From Atkinsonella hypoxylon (taxonomy: Eukaryota; Ascomycota; Sordariomycetes; Hypocreales; Clavicipitaceae), in NCBI GenBank assembly GCA_000729835.1, contig JFHB01000008.1, positions 310,001-374,000 on the forward strand: a stretch of 64,000 nt of DNA. Direction: 5' to 3'. Every line of letters begins with the position of its first letter. Position 1 is the first letter of the stretch. Below, one piece after another: positions 23,334 through 35,046 of the stretch. The notes beneath the pieces were generated by a model. That model did not search any database, was not told the DNA's origin, and worked only from the letters and a program-made list of their open reading frames with translations. The position numbers and the translations under genes were made by a program.

Positions 23334-25020
23334 TTAGAATCCAAACGGACCTCCACCGCCAGGGAAGTGAAACTTGAAGCTAGCGCCGCCTCCTTGTTGA
23401 TGGAACATGACAGGAGGCCCACCTCCGAATGGACTCCCTTGGAAGGGGTTATTTCTCTCTTGAGAGTTTGGGTCATCCCCGTGGTCGAAGCGGGCACGCA
23501 GCTCTGGATCACTCAAAACCTCGTATGCTTCGTTAATTGCAGCCATTTTTTTCTCTGCCTCTTCTTTGCTGACACCCTGTTTAGCAGCCTTGTCCGGATG
23601 GTGCTGTTTCGACGCTTTTCGATATGCTGATTTGATCTGCTTTTCATCTGCATCGTGAGCAACTCCCAGTACCTTGTAATAGTCCTTTGTCTTGCTGCGC
23701 TTTAATGCAACTTGGGCCTTATTTAATAGAGGATTGACTTTATCCCCCTTGTCAGATCGGATCTCTGCTGCTTTTTGGAGAGTTTGAATAGCCGCCTCGA
23801 ACTCTTCACGTTTGAGGAGGGCCTTGGCCTGATAGAGCAGGCCCCAAAATGAATCAGGATCTACTTGAAGTGTTTCTTCACAGTATTTTGACGCCTCTTT
23901 GTGATTGGACTGATGAATGAGTTAGAAAGCTTCGTAGTTCATGTGAAGTTCACTTGCAGGAAAAATACCGGTTATCGGCATGTTTCAACAGGGACGTGGA
24001 CGATATATGGAGCGCACAGGTGCATATATGTAATCTTACCTCTGAGTGAGCCTGGCACGCCATTTCCAATACTTTCTCATACAGTCGCATTCTAGCGTTA
24101 GCGGGCATCCTCTCTTCTTTTCTTAACTCGTCTATCTGCGCCCGAAGCTCTGGGAGTAAACCAGGTTCATCAACGGTGCCCACTAATGCTCGCTTTGCTG
24201 AAGTAATCTGTCCACGACTAAGTTGATTTTCAATCTTGGAAATAGCTTTTTGAACGCGCTTTTCTTGCTTATGTAAAGCCTTGCAAACTTTTGAGTCTGG
24301 GTCAGAGTGCAAGCATTTCCTGATCTGTGCCAGGCCGTTATCAAAATCGGCGAGGCCGTAAAAGGTAGTAGCGGAGATTAGGACGTGCGGGTGAGTATTG
24401 CCAGGTCGAAGTTGAATGACATGATGCAGGTCGGCCATGCCCTCTTCAACCTCCCCAAGTTCAAATCGGCAACGCGAACGCAGCTCCCGCAAACTGGGGG
24501 CCCGAGATGCAATCAAAATAGCCGCACCGGCATGATTGATGCATGCCTCCCATTTTTTGTCCTTCTCTGCTGCTACAGCTAGGTCGGCAGCACTTTGAGC
24601 CTCGATAAGGGCAAGTACTTCGGGAGAGTCTTGACCTTTATGCGCTAACACATACTCTGCACGGGCGCCATGCCAATCTGCAACCTTGGACTTTATCTTC
24701 GCTAGTTGGAAATGAGCTTCTTTGAAGCCAGGTTTCAGTTCCAGAACCTTCCCGAAGTCAATGCTTGCTTGGTTTGACCGGCCAAGTGAAAGATAGGTTA
24801 TGGCACGCATGAAAAAAGTGGGATAGTTTGAGGGATCTTTGGCGACCGCGGCATCATAATATGCTAGTGCTTCATTAGCTTCGCCCTTGGCAAGATGTGT
24901 TTGGGCTGAGTTTAATAGAGCAGAGACCGGCAAGTCGGCAGCAATGTCTGTGGCGAGGATGGAGCTGGCGGACGCAAGCAAGCTTGCTGTGATGGCAAAG
25001 TTGGAAAAATCCAATCGCAT
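23334..25020 (-). CDS. ER-lumenal TPR-DnaJ co-chaperone (DNAJC3/P58IPK-like)
   Basis: Two exons, 25020-24040 and 23909-23334, giving 518 residues. The first 23 residues (MRLDFSNFAITASLLASASS...) form a signal peptide. A long array of TPR helices follows (ALAYYDAAVAKDPSNYPTFF, ASIDFGKVLELKPGFKEAH and others), then a J-domain near the C-terminus (DYYKVLGVAHDADEKQIKSAYRK) with an intact HPD motif in KQHHPDKAAKQ. The tail is glycine/phenylalanine-rich (PFGGGPP, GGGGPFGF). Members of this family bind unfolded proteins in the ER and stimulate the Hsp70 BiP. No HDEL-like retention signal is present at the C-terminus, as in the animal family. The gene is divergent from the HAUS1-like gene. Confidence 0.92.
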
Positions 25021-25812
25021 TGTTGAAAGAAGATGATGGTTGGCAAAGTGCGAACGGAGAGCGTCGATTGGATGAGCAGATTTGCTGGCGGTCTTTCAAG
25101 TCTGATCCGTCTGCTCACTGTTATATTTTGAAGAGTCTGGTGAACAAGGTATAGAATAACTCAGCCTTGGAGAAGGCGTGAACAAGAAGTGTGTTGTCAC
25201 TGGGGCAGAAATGCGAATGCGATCATACAGTTACTGACTGAAGCCAGAGTCGAGTGTCAGAGCCACAGGTAGAATTTTCAGAAGTGATGTCTGCGGTTTT
25301 CAACTTCTTATAAGTCAACTCGCTGGACGCAAATTGCAAGCAAGAGACGGACGCGTTTTAGGATACTGTGTCATTTATGGTCTAGTGTTGCTGGCAGAGT
25401 CGAGACAACGCAAGGTTTAAATTGTCAACGTGTCCAAGGTACAGGACCAGACCTGCCCTGACCCTTGCTTGCAAGTGATGCCCGCCGTGGGCGACGGCTA
25501 AAACCACTAGAGCCGGCCACATGGTCCCTGGCTTTCTCCACACTGCACTTTGCATGTGTCAGGAAGCCTTGACGGATATCATCACCTTAAGCAGATTGTA
25601 AGTTTTCAATACAAGTTGCTATCTTTTGTCTGATCTGTAATTCAATATCATTTCTAGCCCTCACCACGAGGCATGACCCTAGGGCTTACCATCTGGGCCG
25701 AGCAGATCACGCAACTTTCAGCAAAGCTAAATCAAACAAACAAAGCCTTCCGAAGCTCCATGGAACCCTGTGGAAACCATCTCTCCTTCTCCAAAATTGG
25801 CTGTCCTTCATT
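25021..25812. promoter_or_regulatory. shared divergent promoter region, DnaJ-TPR / HAUS1-like
   Basis: About 790 bases between two divergent starts. No defined unfolded-protein-response element was recognised by eye. A short upstream exon of the plus-strand gene cannot be excluded near 25670-25800. Confidence 0.45.
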
Positions 25813-26748
25813 ATGGTAGTCATGGTTTTAGGGCGTCACGACGATTCATCCATCGTATTCTCTCCATCTGTCGCCCGCATCGCTGCGACGGCGGCCAAGG
25901 ACTGGTCACACATAGACTCATGGCTCGCCAAGATCAACCCGGCAAACAACGATCCCGAATTCGAGCGCAATCCCGCAACGTTGAAATCTTTTCTCGCTTT
26001 GGCCTGCATTAATGAAGCAATGAATGAGGATCGTGACATGGTCTCCGCTGCAAGAAATATGGCACTGAGAGAAACTTTTGACGCATCATGTGTTGTGACC
26101 ACGAACACCTCAGCCTCCCCAAATGAAGTGTCTCTGCGAAATTTGATAATTTACAAAGTGGGAAGCTTTCTAACTAAAGAAGGAAGAATTGCTCTCAAGG
26201 CACTCGCAGAAACGTCAGCGCACCATTTAGTTGACTTCGCCGCCCCCGGTACCTTAGGCAGCGAGTTCATGAACCTACAGAGTTCGCTGTATGAGACCGA
26301 ACAATTGATCACACGGGTTAAGACGCTGCGCGAGCAAGTAAATCATGGCCTGAAAAACGCGTTGGAGCAGCTTGCCATGTTCGACGGACCCGATTATGAA
26401 TTGCCCGTTGAATTACCGAAGCAAAACCTTGATCTGCAACGGAAGACAAAATTGAGAGCAAAACAAATCAACGAAGTCCAGGAACATCTACAAACATCAC
26501 GCTCGAAAGCTCACAAATCGTCCACGATCGACTCTGTAATGGGAGAAGAACGTCAGCTCCTTGGTCTGCTGAGAAAGAAGAAGACTATGGATTCAGACTT
26601 GGCTGCCTTTCGGAGGTTACCAAGTGACCCTGAGAAAGCAAGTGACCACATAGGGGCACTTAAGCAACAAATGGAAAGATTGATGGCAAAGCGAAACGCT
26701 GTGTTTGAAGGGTTGGTAGATCAAGCAAGCCCAGCCAAGCGTTGCTGA
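25813..26748 (+). CDS. probable HAUS augmin-like complex subunit 1
   Basis: Single-exon frame of 311 residues. The N-terminus (SWLAKI followed by ERNPATLKSFLALACINEAMNEDRDMV) parallels the animal HAUS1 opening, with a short Trp-Leu segment, then a helical domain, and the NEDRD block. The C-terminal half is a coiled coil rich in Lys, Glu and Gln (KTKLRAKQINEVQEHLQT, GALKQQMERLMAKRNAVFEG). Augmin recruits gamma-tubulin to existing microtubules to branch the spindle. Homology is remote and rests on pattern and length only (HAUS1 is about 280 residues), so the call is a hypothesis. The 3' end converges on VAC14, with 80 bases between the stop codons. The start may be nine bases later (second Met). 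Confidence 0.55.
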   Translation: MVVMVLGRHDDSSIVFSPSVARIAATAAKDWSHIDSWLAKINPANNDPEFERNPATLKSFLALACINEAMNEDRDMVSAARNMALRETFDASCVVTTNTSASPNEVSLRNLIIYKVGSFLTKEGRIALKALAETSAHHLVDFAAPGTLGSEFMNLQSSLYETEQLITRVKTLREQVNHGLKNALEQLAMFDGPDYELPVELPKQNLDLQRKTKLRAKQINEVQEHLQTSRSKAHKSSTIDSVMGEERQLLGLLRKKKTMDSDLAAFRRLPSDPEKASDHIGALKQQMERLMAKRNAVFEGLVDQASPAKRC

Positions 26749-26828
26749 GCTGAAACACGTTGGTATTCGACACAACCATATTCGATTCTTTGGGTATGTT
26801 AACAAGATGCTTTTGCTCAATCTATTCC

Positions 26829-29800
26829 TTAGCTTCTTCTATTCTTACCCGAGACTGCACCTCCCAGCCTTCCAAACTGTCTACCAAGTCCAGATTTTTT
26901 GATCGGAGGGGCTGTGTCCTTGGTCGATATCGATGGGCCAACTCCTGTCGCAGGGACTCGAATACTGCTCTTAGGCTCTGGTAGCTCCTCGCTTATCCGA
27001 AGATCGGCTACCCCAGCTCCGGCTACGTCCTCATTGTCCAAATTGAGTCGTTGTATCCTAATCGCCCTCTCCTGTACACTCCGAAATTTTTCCAATAATT
27101 CTACCCATCTAATGCCGCCGTCTTCTCGGCCCTTGAGTCGATTGGGTCGATCATAATTGGAAATACTATTTGATGCATTGGCACTAAATACGATATTGTA
27201 AGTATTACACAGAACAGGGTAAGGCTCTTCGCAGGTGAATGAAGAGACAGAATGTCATATAGTCGTAAATGCTTCGAGGTTTGAGCGGGCTTACCTGCGA
27301 GGGGCAACATGGAGATACCCTATCGAACTGACGCTGTTGAGCCTGTTTTTAAGAGCTGCGAAGGCTGAGGATTGCGGCAAAAGCATGAGAATCCCGTACA
27401 TGCATTTGTACAGATACGGATACTTCTCTGGCTCGAGCAATTGAAGTCTCAAATCTATTTCAGAGTCAACGGAAGAATCAGATGCGGAGACGGAGACATT
27501 ACACGTGAACACTGGGGATTCGAGAAGCTGGACCAGCTTGTCCACCTGGATCAAGACATTTACAGTCATATCCAGTTCGCCGCTTTTCTCAAGTTAGTTG
27601 ATTGCAAAAAGTCAAGTTAGGGACGGGAGAGTATTAGCCATTTTCTAACAATATCTGAAGCAGGTGGTAAGCTTGCTCGTAGGCTTGTGACAGCAGACAC
27701 AATGAAAAGGTGGCGACAGCATTGTAACACCAGGAACGAAAGAGAGCCACGAATAGTGTCTGCGCATCCTTGGTCTCAAGATTACGTAGCCGCTTGCGAA
27801 CATCTGCAAGTTGTGGCGCAGTAATGAGATTGTTGTTCAAATTCTGCACCATGATGCTGGCAAATTCAACGTCCTCCTCTTTCTCTATGCAATCGGCCAG
27901 TGTGCGATATATGCGTTCAGGGCTGAGGCTGATACACAACTGTCGAATGATCAAGTTCCCTCGGGTTTCTAAGAGCTTACGATCAGTGGAAAATAGCTGT
28001 AACAAGTTGACCATAAAATTTGCAAAATAATCATCTTCACTATTTCGAGAGATCTGAGACAACAACTGCAGATCCTTTGTCACAACTGCGTCCGATGGAT
28101 CAGACAAGGTTTTGAGCAGGGCAGGAAAGGTACCATCGTTGAATGCCAAAACCTTTCTTGGGGCCTTTCTGTGCAGCATGATGAGCCAAGTCAGAGCAGC
28201 CACTCTTGTCGCTTCGTGATCGTTAAGAAAAAGAAGTGTGAGAGAGTTCACTGCAGCCGTATAGTCTAAGTCCGGAGACAGCCTCACTGCAGGTATGCCG
28301 CCCATCGAGGCAGACCTGCCTTGAGCTGGAAAAGCCCTTCGTACCTCTTGTTCCATGACACTTGGAAGCGAGGCTCTGTTGCTTTGCGAGTCGTCCATCC
28401 TATCATTACTAAACGCCAGCCGGGAGGCAGATCGCTGTTGGCTATACACAGGAGCCTGACTATTCAAGCCTGAATCATCTGAAAGTGAGACGACATAGTC
28501 CATGAGACATGAATTGACTCTAGTTGCGGCTTGGTGAATGGTCTCCTTTGTACTGGCCATTGCTGGTAACATGTGCGCGAGAATTTTGGGAGTGAAAGGC
28601 AGCACCTCTTCAGGAGATATATCAAGGAACTCGACAATCCATCGTAGTGATTCCAAAAGACAATCTTCCTCTGTTACGGATTAGTAATTGTCCCTGACGG
28701 TATTTTGCAAAATTCAGCGGAACAGACCTAATGGAGAATCTAGTGTGGCTGTTAGGATGTCCAGAATATGCTTGAAGTCAATCTCAATATCTTGCCCAGG
28801 AATCCAATCCTCCTCAACATTGTCTTCGTCTTCATCGTCAAATGCATCGGTTTCGACCTCATCTCCTTCATCCAGGGTTGGATGAATACTCTCCGTATCC
28901 ATCGAATCTTGCCGCTTCCTCTTACCGCCTTCCCTAGACTTCCTACTTTCTAGAATGCCTTTTTTCACACGGGCAATCCTCTTGATTTCATTCAAGAACT
29001 TATCGAGGCATGATTGCGTTGCGGTCCGCACATCGACATTCTGGTCCCCCAGAAACTTGAGTAGGCCTCCCAGGAATTCAGGAAGATAAGTAACAAGCTC
29101 AAGATCGGGAATAGAATCCAATAAGGTAATCCAGCCAACTAGAAACTGTCGAGTAAAGGGGTTAATGACCCATATCCTCTCTTTGAGGAGAGGAATAAAT
29201 CTGGACAGGGAGAACGCTGTGGGGGGTTGAACGTGCTCATTCTCCATTGATGCTTTATCGTCATTAAATGCGGGTGGTGTCTCCAGCACTGACACATATG
29301 AAGCCGCAGACTCAGCAACTATGTCTTTGACAAGCCTATCGAGCAGCTCGGCACCATTCTTAACAGAAAGTTCAGAGTCGGCTCCGAGCTATAGAGTTTG
29401 TCAGCGTTGATGGTCGTGCATCCTGCTATTTAAAGCTTTATTGGGACGTCATACCCTACAGAGTTGATCAAATATGCTGTTAAAATAGACCAAGATCTCA
29501 CCCTTCGCTACCTTGGCAATATTGTACATCGCCTCGCAAGCATAGTATCTAACACGAGCATCTTGATCTGTAAAACAAGCCAGAACCGGCGGAACAATTT
29601 TGGCGAGATATTGGGGGAGAGTCTAGGTAGTGCGGTCAGCAGCTGTGGCAATACAAAACGTCATGAAGTTTGTCACTGAGGAGACTCGGGAGGAGCAGTT
29701 TTGCCAAACCCTGTTCCGGGATAAGAAGCAATCAAAAGCTTTCTCTGGGCAAGGCGTAACGAACAGCACAGGAGCAGTGGAATAACTCAAGGAAATTAGG

Positions 29801-30129
29801 GAGCTGTACTCACTGGGCCAAGTGCAATCGCAGCAGCTGCCAGGCCGATTAGCCCTCCATTCCGAGCATGGGGCTGATGAACAGCATAAGCGTAGTCATT
29901 GCAAAGCTGCTCAAGTATATTGTGCACTCTCTGGTCGTCCTTCGATGCCACGAGATCTCGTATTACTCTCTCTAGTCTGTTGAAATTTAAGCATTGGATA
30001 CGGGTTCATCCATAGTGTGTTACTGATCAAGTGCAGCGTGTTTGAAGGTAAAGCCACCTACTCAAGAGCCCCAACCTTGCGCTTGTCATATAGTTTGTCG
30101 TTCAACGCCCGCTGTATATTCGCATCCAT
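26829..30129 (-). CDS. VAC14: VAC14, scaffold of the PI(3,5)P2 synthesis complex
   Basis: Eight exons, 30129-30062, 29976-29814, 29622-29455, 29388-28728, 28670-27650, 27582-27503, 27454-27295 and 27165-26829, giving 885 residues with all phases closing. Vac14 is a HEAT-repeat scaffold on the vacuole or endosome membrane that holds the kinase Fab1 and phosphatase Fig4. Diagnostic blocks: QRALNDKLYDKRKVGALE, GLIGLAAAAIALG, DARVRYYACEAMYNIAK, KNGAELLDRLVKDIV, FIPLLKERIWV, DHEATRVAALTWL, and the C-terminal VNVLIQVDKLVQLLESP with FTYLRLQLLEPEKYP joined across a splice. The tail after exon 8 is basic and low in complexity. A 661-base exon contains an acidic insert (EDEDNVEEDW). Confidence 0.94.
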
Positions 30130-31574
30130 TTCGGCCTTTAAAGCATGCTGGAGGGGTCTGCAAGAGAAAAAATGTAAGTTTCATTCGGGTACCGGGCAGC
30201 GACTAAGCACGGGTGCAAAACTGTCTGGTAACGTCTTGCGAGTAACACGAGGGCAAATGTCGTTGACAACGGCGCTAACTGACCCAGCAGGACTTCAATA
30301 GGAGAACCGTGACCTCGCGCGTGACTGGAGGACATTGAAATCTAATGCCTGATGATTTCAGCGTTACCTCGAGGTGAATCTTTCCGCATTAGAAAAATTG
30401 TTTCGATGCTCGGAGCTGGTCAACTGGGCGGCGCTGACATCCTGAATAACCAGGATGTAGGTATAGGTAGGTGGTGGCCATGGTCACCTGTTCCACTGTC
30501 TGTCTACACTTCAGGATTGGTCACTGGTGCTTAAATACCTATGTACCTGGTCAATATAGGCCTACCCTGGAGTTGGATACCTAGATACTTATTCGCGCGC
30601 TCCCCCGATTTATGGTAAGAACTCTGTCATAACAAGGACCACTTGAATAGCAAGCAAATGCAGCGTATATGTTCTGATGGTGGGCCTCACCAAGGCCCAG
30701 TAAAGAGACCAATAGATATCTGATAGAGTGGTTCAAAAGTTATAACCAGAGAAAAATAAATATCACAAGACCTTGTAGAGTTAGTAACCATCTCCGAGCT
30801 CTTATCCAATGTCGGGTTGCGAGCGCGAGGGTAGGTAGGTACCTAGGGTAACAAACAGTGTTGGAGTAGCAGGTAAGCCTCTATAGGTGCATGCCAACGT
30901 TGGAGGAAAGAATTAATGATTATCTTCTATTATATAGAGGTGCATTGTGTTTTAGTCGCTAGCCCGGTCCGTTGCACGTTATGATTTGCAGCGTTTACAA
31001 CTGCAAGAGCTGTCAGTTTATGACCGCGTGGACTTTGTCTCTTCTTCCCTCACGCCTATAGCGCAAGCATAGGAGCTTTGATTGTTATCATCGAAGAGAC
31101 CGCCCCAGAATGACAGCGTTCATGATAGTCAAAGCTTGTTCGCTATTCGTATTATTAGAGGGAGCTTCTACGACGTGAACTGGCTAAAAAGAGCGAGACA
31201 GCAGCGCGCAGCCAATGTTCTGCGCTGATGCTTTGGTCCTGTCGCAGATTTGATGTTGGCATGCTCTCATATTCAAATGCTGCTATCACGCACGACACAC
31301 AAAGGTCGCAAGCTTGGTTCGCACAATTCAGACATTAATAGGGATGATGCAAACCATATTGTATCATAGACAAGAACAAAGCCGGTCTTGACCGAGTCAA
31401 TAATGTGAAAGCATTTTTCCAATTCAACTTCTTCACATGTGGAACACCGTTGCATCCTAGCGGAGCTGCATTATACCTGACGCAAAATGTCATGGCTAAC
31501 ATAGAACCAGGGTTGTTTTAATGAACATGCCTGGTTTAAGTGCTCGACACGCAACAGAAGAAATATTAATAACA
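30130..31574. other. intergenic, with TACCTAGG-type repeats
   Basis: No gene was seen. It contains copies of the TACCTAGGTA word family (about 30826-30850 and 30535-30600) and A+T-rich DNA. It separates VAC14 from the desaturase. Confidence 0.5.
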
Positions 31575-33323
31575 TTAACGGATATCTCCCAAAACGTCAC
31601 ATTTCATGGCTACTGCTTGATGGCATTTTGCCAGTATAGAGGCTTGCCTGGACACTTCCGCCAGTCGACCTATAACAGCTTGATTCCCATCTGCGAAGCC
31701 ATACAGCGCGTATGGAATGCCCACATCTCTGCAAAATTCGATTACCAACCGTTGTGTTTTGCGAAGATTATGTCGAGGCACTCGCGGGAACAGATGATGG
31801 ATTGCTTGAAACTGTAGTCCACCATGGATGAAGTCAAGCCATGCGGGGCAGTCCACGTCCATTGTTGTCCGAAGCATCCGCTGTGCAAATGATTCCTGTG
31901 GGCCTAAATCCGAGGTGCTCATGGCAAAATGCGACAAGACAATTTGCACATGCAAAGGTGACGAGGTGATGTGACTGACCATGACGAACACGAATCGGGT
32001 CCAGTTGTTAGGTAGCGTCGAGTACAAAATACCATATCCGAACCAAAACCAGAAAAACAACTGTCCAACAAGTTCCAAATACCAATGCCAAGCTGCCGGG
32101 CCTCGTCTCGGACCTTTACGAGCAATCAAGTAATCCCACGACAGCCGATATAGGTTAAAACGGCCAAGGGCGAGTAAAGGATAGTACGTCCACGGTTGAA
32201 CTCTCAGCATAAATTTTGCCACGGCATCATACTGCATGACCCGGTCGTAGTATGATGAGCGTAGGCTGCCCAAAAATCGATGTGACACGGCAAAAAGCGG
32301 CATGTGCTCGATGTCAGGGTCGTGTTCTGGGGCATTGGTGACAATATGATGAACATTATGGCTTCTTTTCCACCAGCCGAGAGACAAGCCGCCAACAAAG
32401 TCAGCTACCAAGATCCCAATGGCAGTATCTATTTGATAGTCGTGAGTGATTCCCATATGCCCTGCATCGTGAGCGAGGAAGACCATTTGATGCCACATCA
32501 GACCAAGGCAGATGGCACTGAGGAGATGCTGTCCATAATAGAGAAAAAGCAGCATTGTGCCAAAGAGTCCTATGTATCGGCAGCATTCAGAAAGATACGC
32601 CGTCCGGCTGCAGTCGTAAAGGCCTTCGTCGACGATTCTTTGATGTAGGGCGCGATACTTGGCTGCAATCAAAAGCTGCGTAGGTGCATCCACAAGAGGA
32701 TACTTGGAGATATCCAAGCTTACTTGTTGGCGAGTCAGAGCATCCAAGTAGGACATCAAACAGGAATCACCTTCAGCACCTGATTGCGATGACATTGATG
32801 CTGCGCGTGATCCTGGCTCGGAATTTTGGTGTCGTTTTCTTGGCCCTTCTCTGTGTAAATCGAACACTGGTGACGATGGTCGTGAGCTGGAAGAATTAGT
32901 GGTTTCATCCGACTCCGCACATGAGTGGTAATCACCTCCTTGGATAGGGGGTGTAAAGTTGGACCAAATTCCACTAATTCTGCCGATTCGATAGCGCATC
33001 ATTTGTGCTTGAGCTTTCCTCGAATGAAATCTATAATATCGTAAATTATTTCCAGTCGTTAGTACCGGTTACGCTTGAGAAGGAGAAGGGTTTCAAGAAC
33101 AGTCAAGGGCTTACGCTTGAATTTCGTCCGTGGCATCTTTACCAACCATGTGCAGCAGCGCTTTCTCTCCGCCGGGATGGAAGGGCAGCCATTGGTCGAC
33201 TTTCAACACGTCATGACCAAATATGATGATCTTATGGCCGCCCGCAATCAATTTTTTGATCTCATTACGAGTCAAAACGGGATAAGTCCGCGTTCCTGGA
33301 TGTGGTGGTGAGGTCATACCCAT
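31575..33323 (-). CDS. delta-8 sphingolipid desaturase with cytochrome b5 domain
   Basis: Two exons, 33323-33115 and 33030-31575, giving 554 residues. The enzyme inserts a double bond at C8 of the sphingoid base, needed for fungal glucosylceramides. The N-terminus is a cytochrome b5 domain with the heme motif FHPGGEKALLHMVGKDATDE; the splice rejoins it with AFHSRKAQAQMMRYRIGRI. The membrane desaturase domain carries the three histidine boxes HDAGH, HNVHH and QAIHH; the glutamine in the third box is characteristic of front-end desaturases. A disordered Ser-rich stretch separates the domains. The first ATG in the open frame (MGMTSPPHPG) was taken as start; the next Met, two codons on, is equally likely. 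It acts in the ER membrane. Confidence 0.94.
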
Positions 33324-35046
33324 GTGGCTGGTATATGGAGATTGGTAGGGTATAGTACTCAGAACGGATGTCCTCAACGCAGATGCAAAGATGTAGTTAA
33401 TCGGGTTGATTTCGTGGGTACTTCTGCGTCCTCATAGGTCGCTGGACGAGGCGGCGTGGAAGTGTTGATTGACGTGACTCGGATTGTCGATTGAACCAGT
33501 GGAACGATTGTGGACATGGCTCTGTCGCACGGTATAAAATATGGGAACACCTAAGCATGCAGTAGTGAGTACTTCACCGCACATTTAATTACGAAAAGTA
33601 CATAATAAATTCTGTCCCTAGTATTTGAAACCTTCGATTATAAGTTATAGTCTTGATCAAGTACAACCCTTAATTATTAGCAGTTTTCTCTTTCAGCATT
33701 TTGGTTTGTTTAATATTGGTAGCAGTCGAATCCTTGATCAGTTAGCATCTCTATTAGTGAAGAGCTCTATCAATCGGAACTTTAGTTGTCGGAACCTCCT
33801 CCATCGCAGCCCTTGTGAAGGGCCCACATGTTCCATTTTAGGCTTAACTTCTAGTACCTACTACCCCTTACTATAAAGAGGTCTAACCTGGCACGTCCCA
33901 ATTTTCAAACCTCTTTAAGGATCTGGGAAACGATTCTCGATTTTGAGCAGTTAGTCGTGCTACAGATAGGCCATATTATAGGATCTTTCGAGAGGAACGG
34001 GCACGATACGAATTGGCGTGATCCCATAGAAGCCAGGATAATAAAAGTTTGTCGTGCATAGTCCAGAAGAATGTGGACAACCTGGTTCCCAAGCCATATT
34101 TTCTTTCCATCTTTGCATATCAGGTACTTTGCAACACCTGCGACAATAAGAATTGAGTTGAATGAACGCCTGGATGAGACCTTGGACCAATTGATTCGTC
34201 AATCACGCACTCAAATATATACTTGATAAGTCGTCAACCGAAGAATGTGGCTCTTCACAAAGTGATAATACTGTCAACTTGTTGCCTTTGAACTACGTGA
34301 TTCTTTGCTGGTAACTAGTTCCAGCCAGACATCGGGCATAACGCGTGGAGAATGGCTTCATGACCGAGTTCAGCGACTCTTTAGACAGAATCATAACTTT
34401 TTTTTTTTCAACAAAATCGGGAGTTTAAAAATAGAATAAAAATGCGGACAAAATCTGCGGCTCCGAAGGCAATATCCTGTAACTAGAAGCGCATTAGTCG
34501 GTGTGATATTATGCATTGAGGCAGGGATGCAGGGTTGAAATAAACTAACACGGCCACGGCCTCTGGATAGTGCGTTTGCCTACCGTACAAAGGAGACAGA
34601 GTCCAAAAACAACTGGTTTTGGTGAAACCGGACGGACTGAGAAACGACTATTTGCAAAACAAAAAAAAAAGAGTTAAATGGCATGCCACACTGCCAGCCA
34701 ACTTATCCACTGCGAAGTTATAGGATCTCTCCGGGACATTTCACGCTGATTGTGATACATACATGCCAACGAGAGATGATACTAGCCGGGAAAAACCAGG
34801 GCGAAGGCATGGCAGGCAATATGCAATAAATTCTTTGAAAATATTATTATTACACCATCTAAGCTGGAAGTATTGGAACAGCCAACATCTCGGCAGATGC
34901 CCAACAGACCCTGATGTCTCTGAAAATCTCTCTCGAACAAATACAGAACCATCCTAGCGGTCCTTGGAAGTAGACCAAGCTTTTCAATTACAATCCGAGC
35001 AGTTGGGTTGGCATGTGATGATTGTCAGGCGGTATTCGTGGCTCGA
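33324..35046. other. 1.7 kb intergenic, A+T-rich in part
   Basis: No gene was recognised. The stretch about 33590-33880 is rich in T and in TA dinucleotides. It includes the desaturase promoter and the 3' side of the dehydrogenase gene. Confidence 0.45.

Noticed and set aside
23307..23630. plus-strand frame over the DnaJ exon
   Set aside because: Antisense to the J-domain and glycine-rich tail of the DnaJ-TPR gene.
33960..34202. 80-codon minus-strand frame
   Set aside because: No family, no neighbouring exons and an A+T-rich setting.
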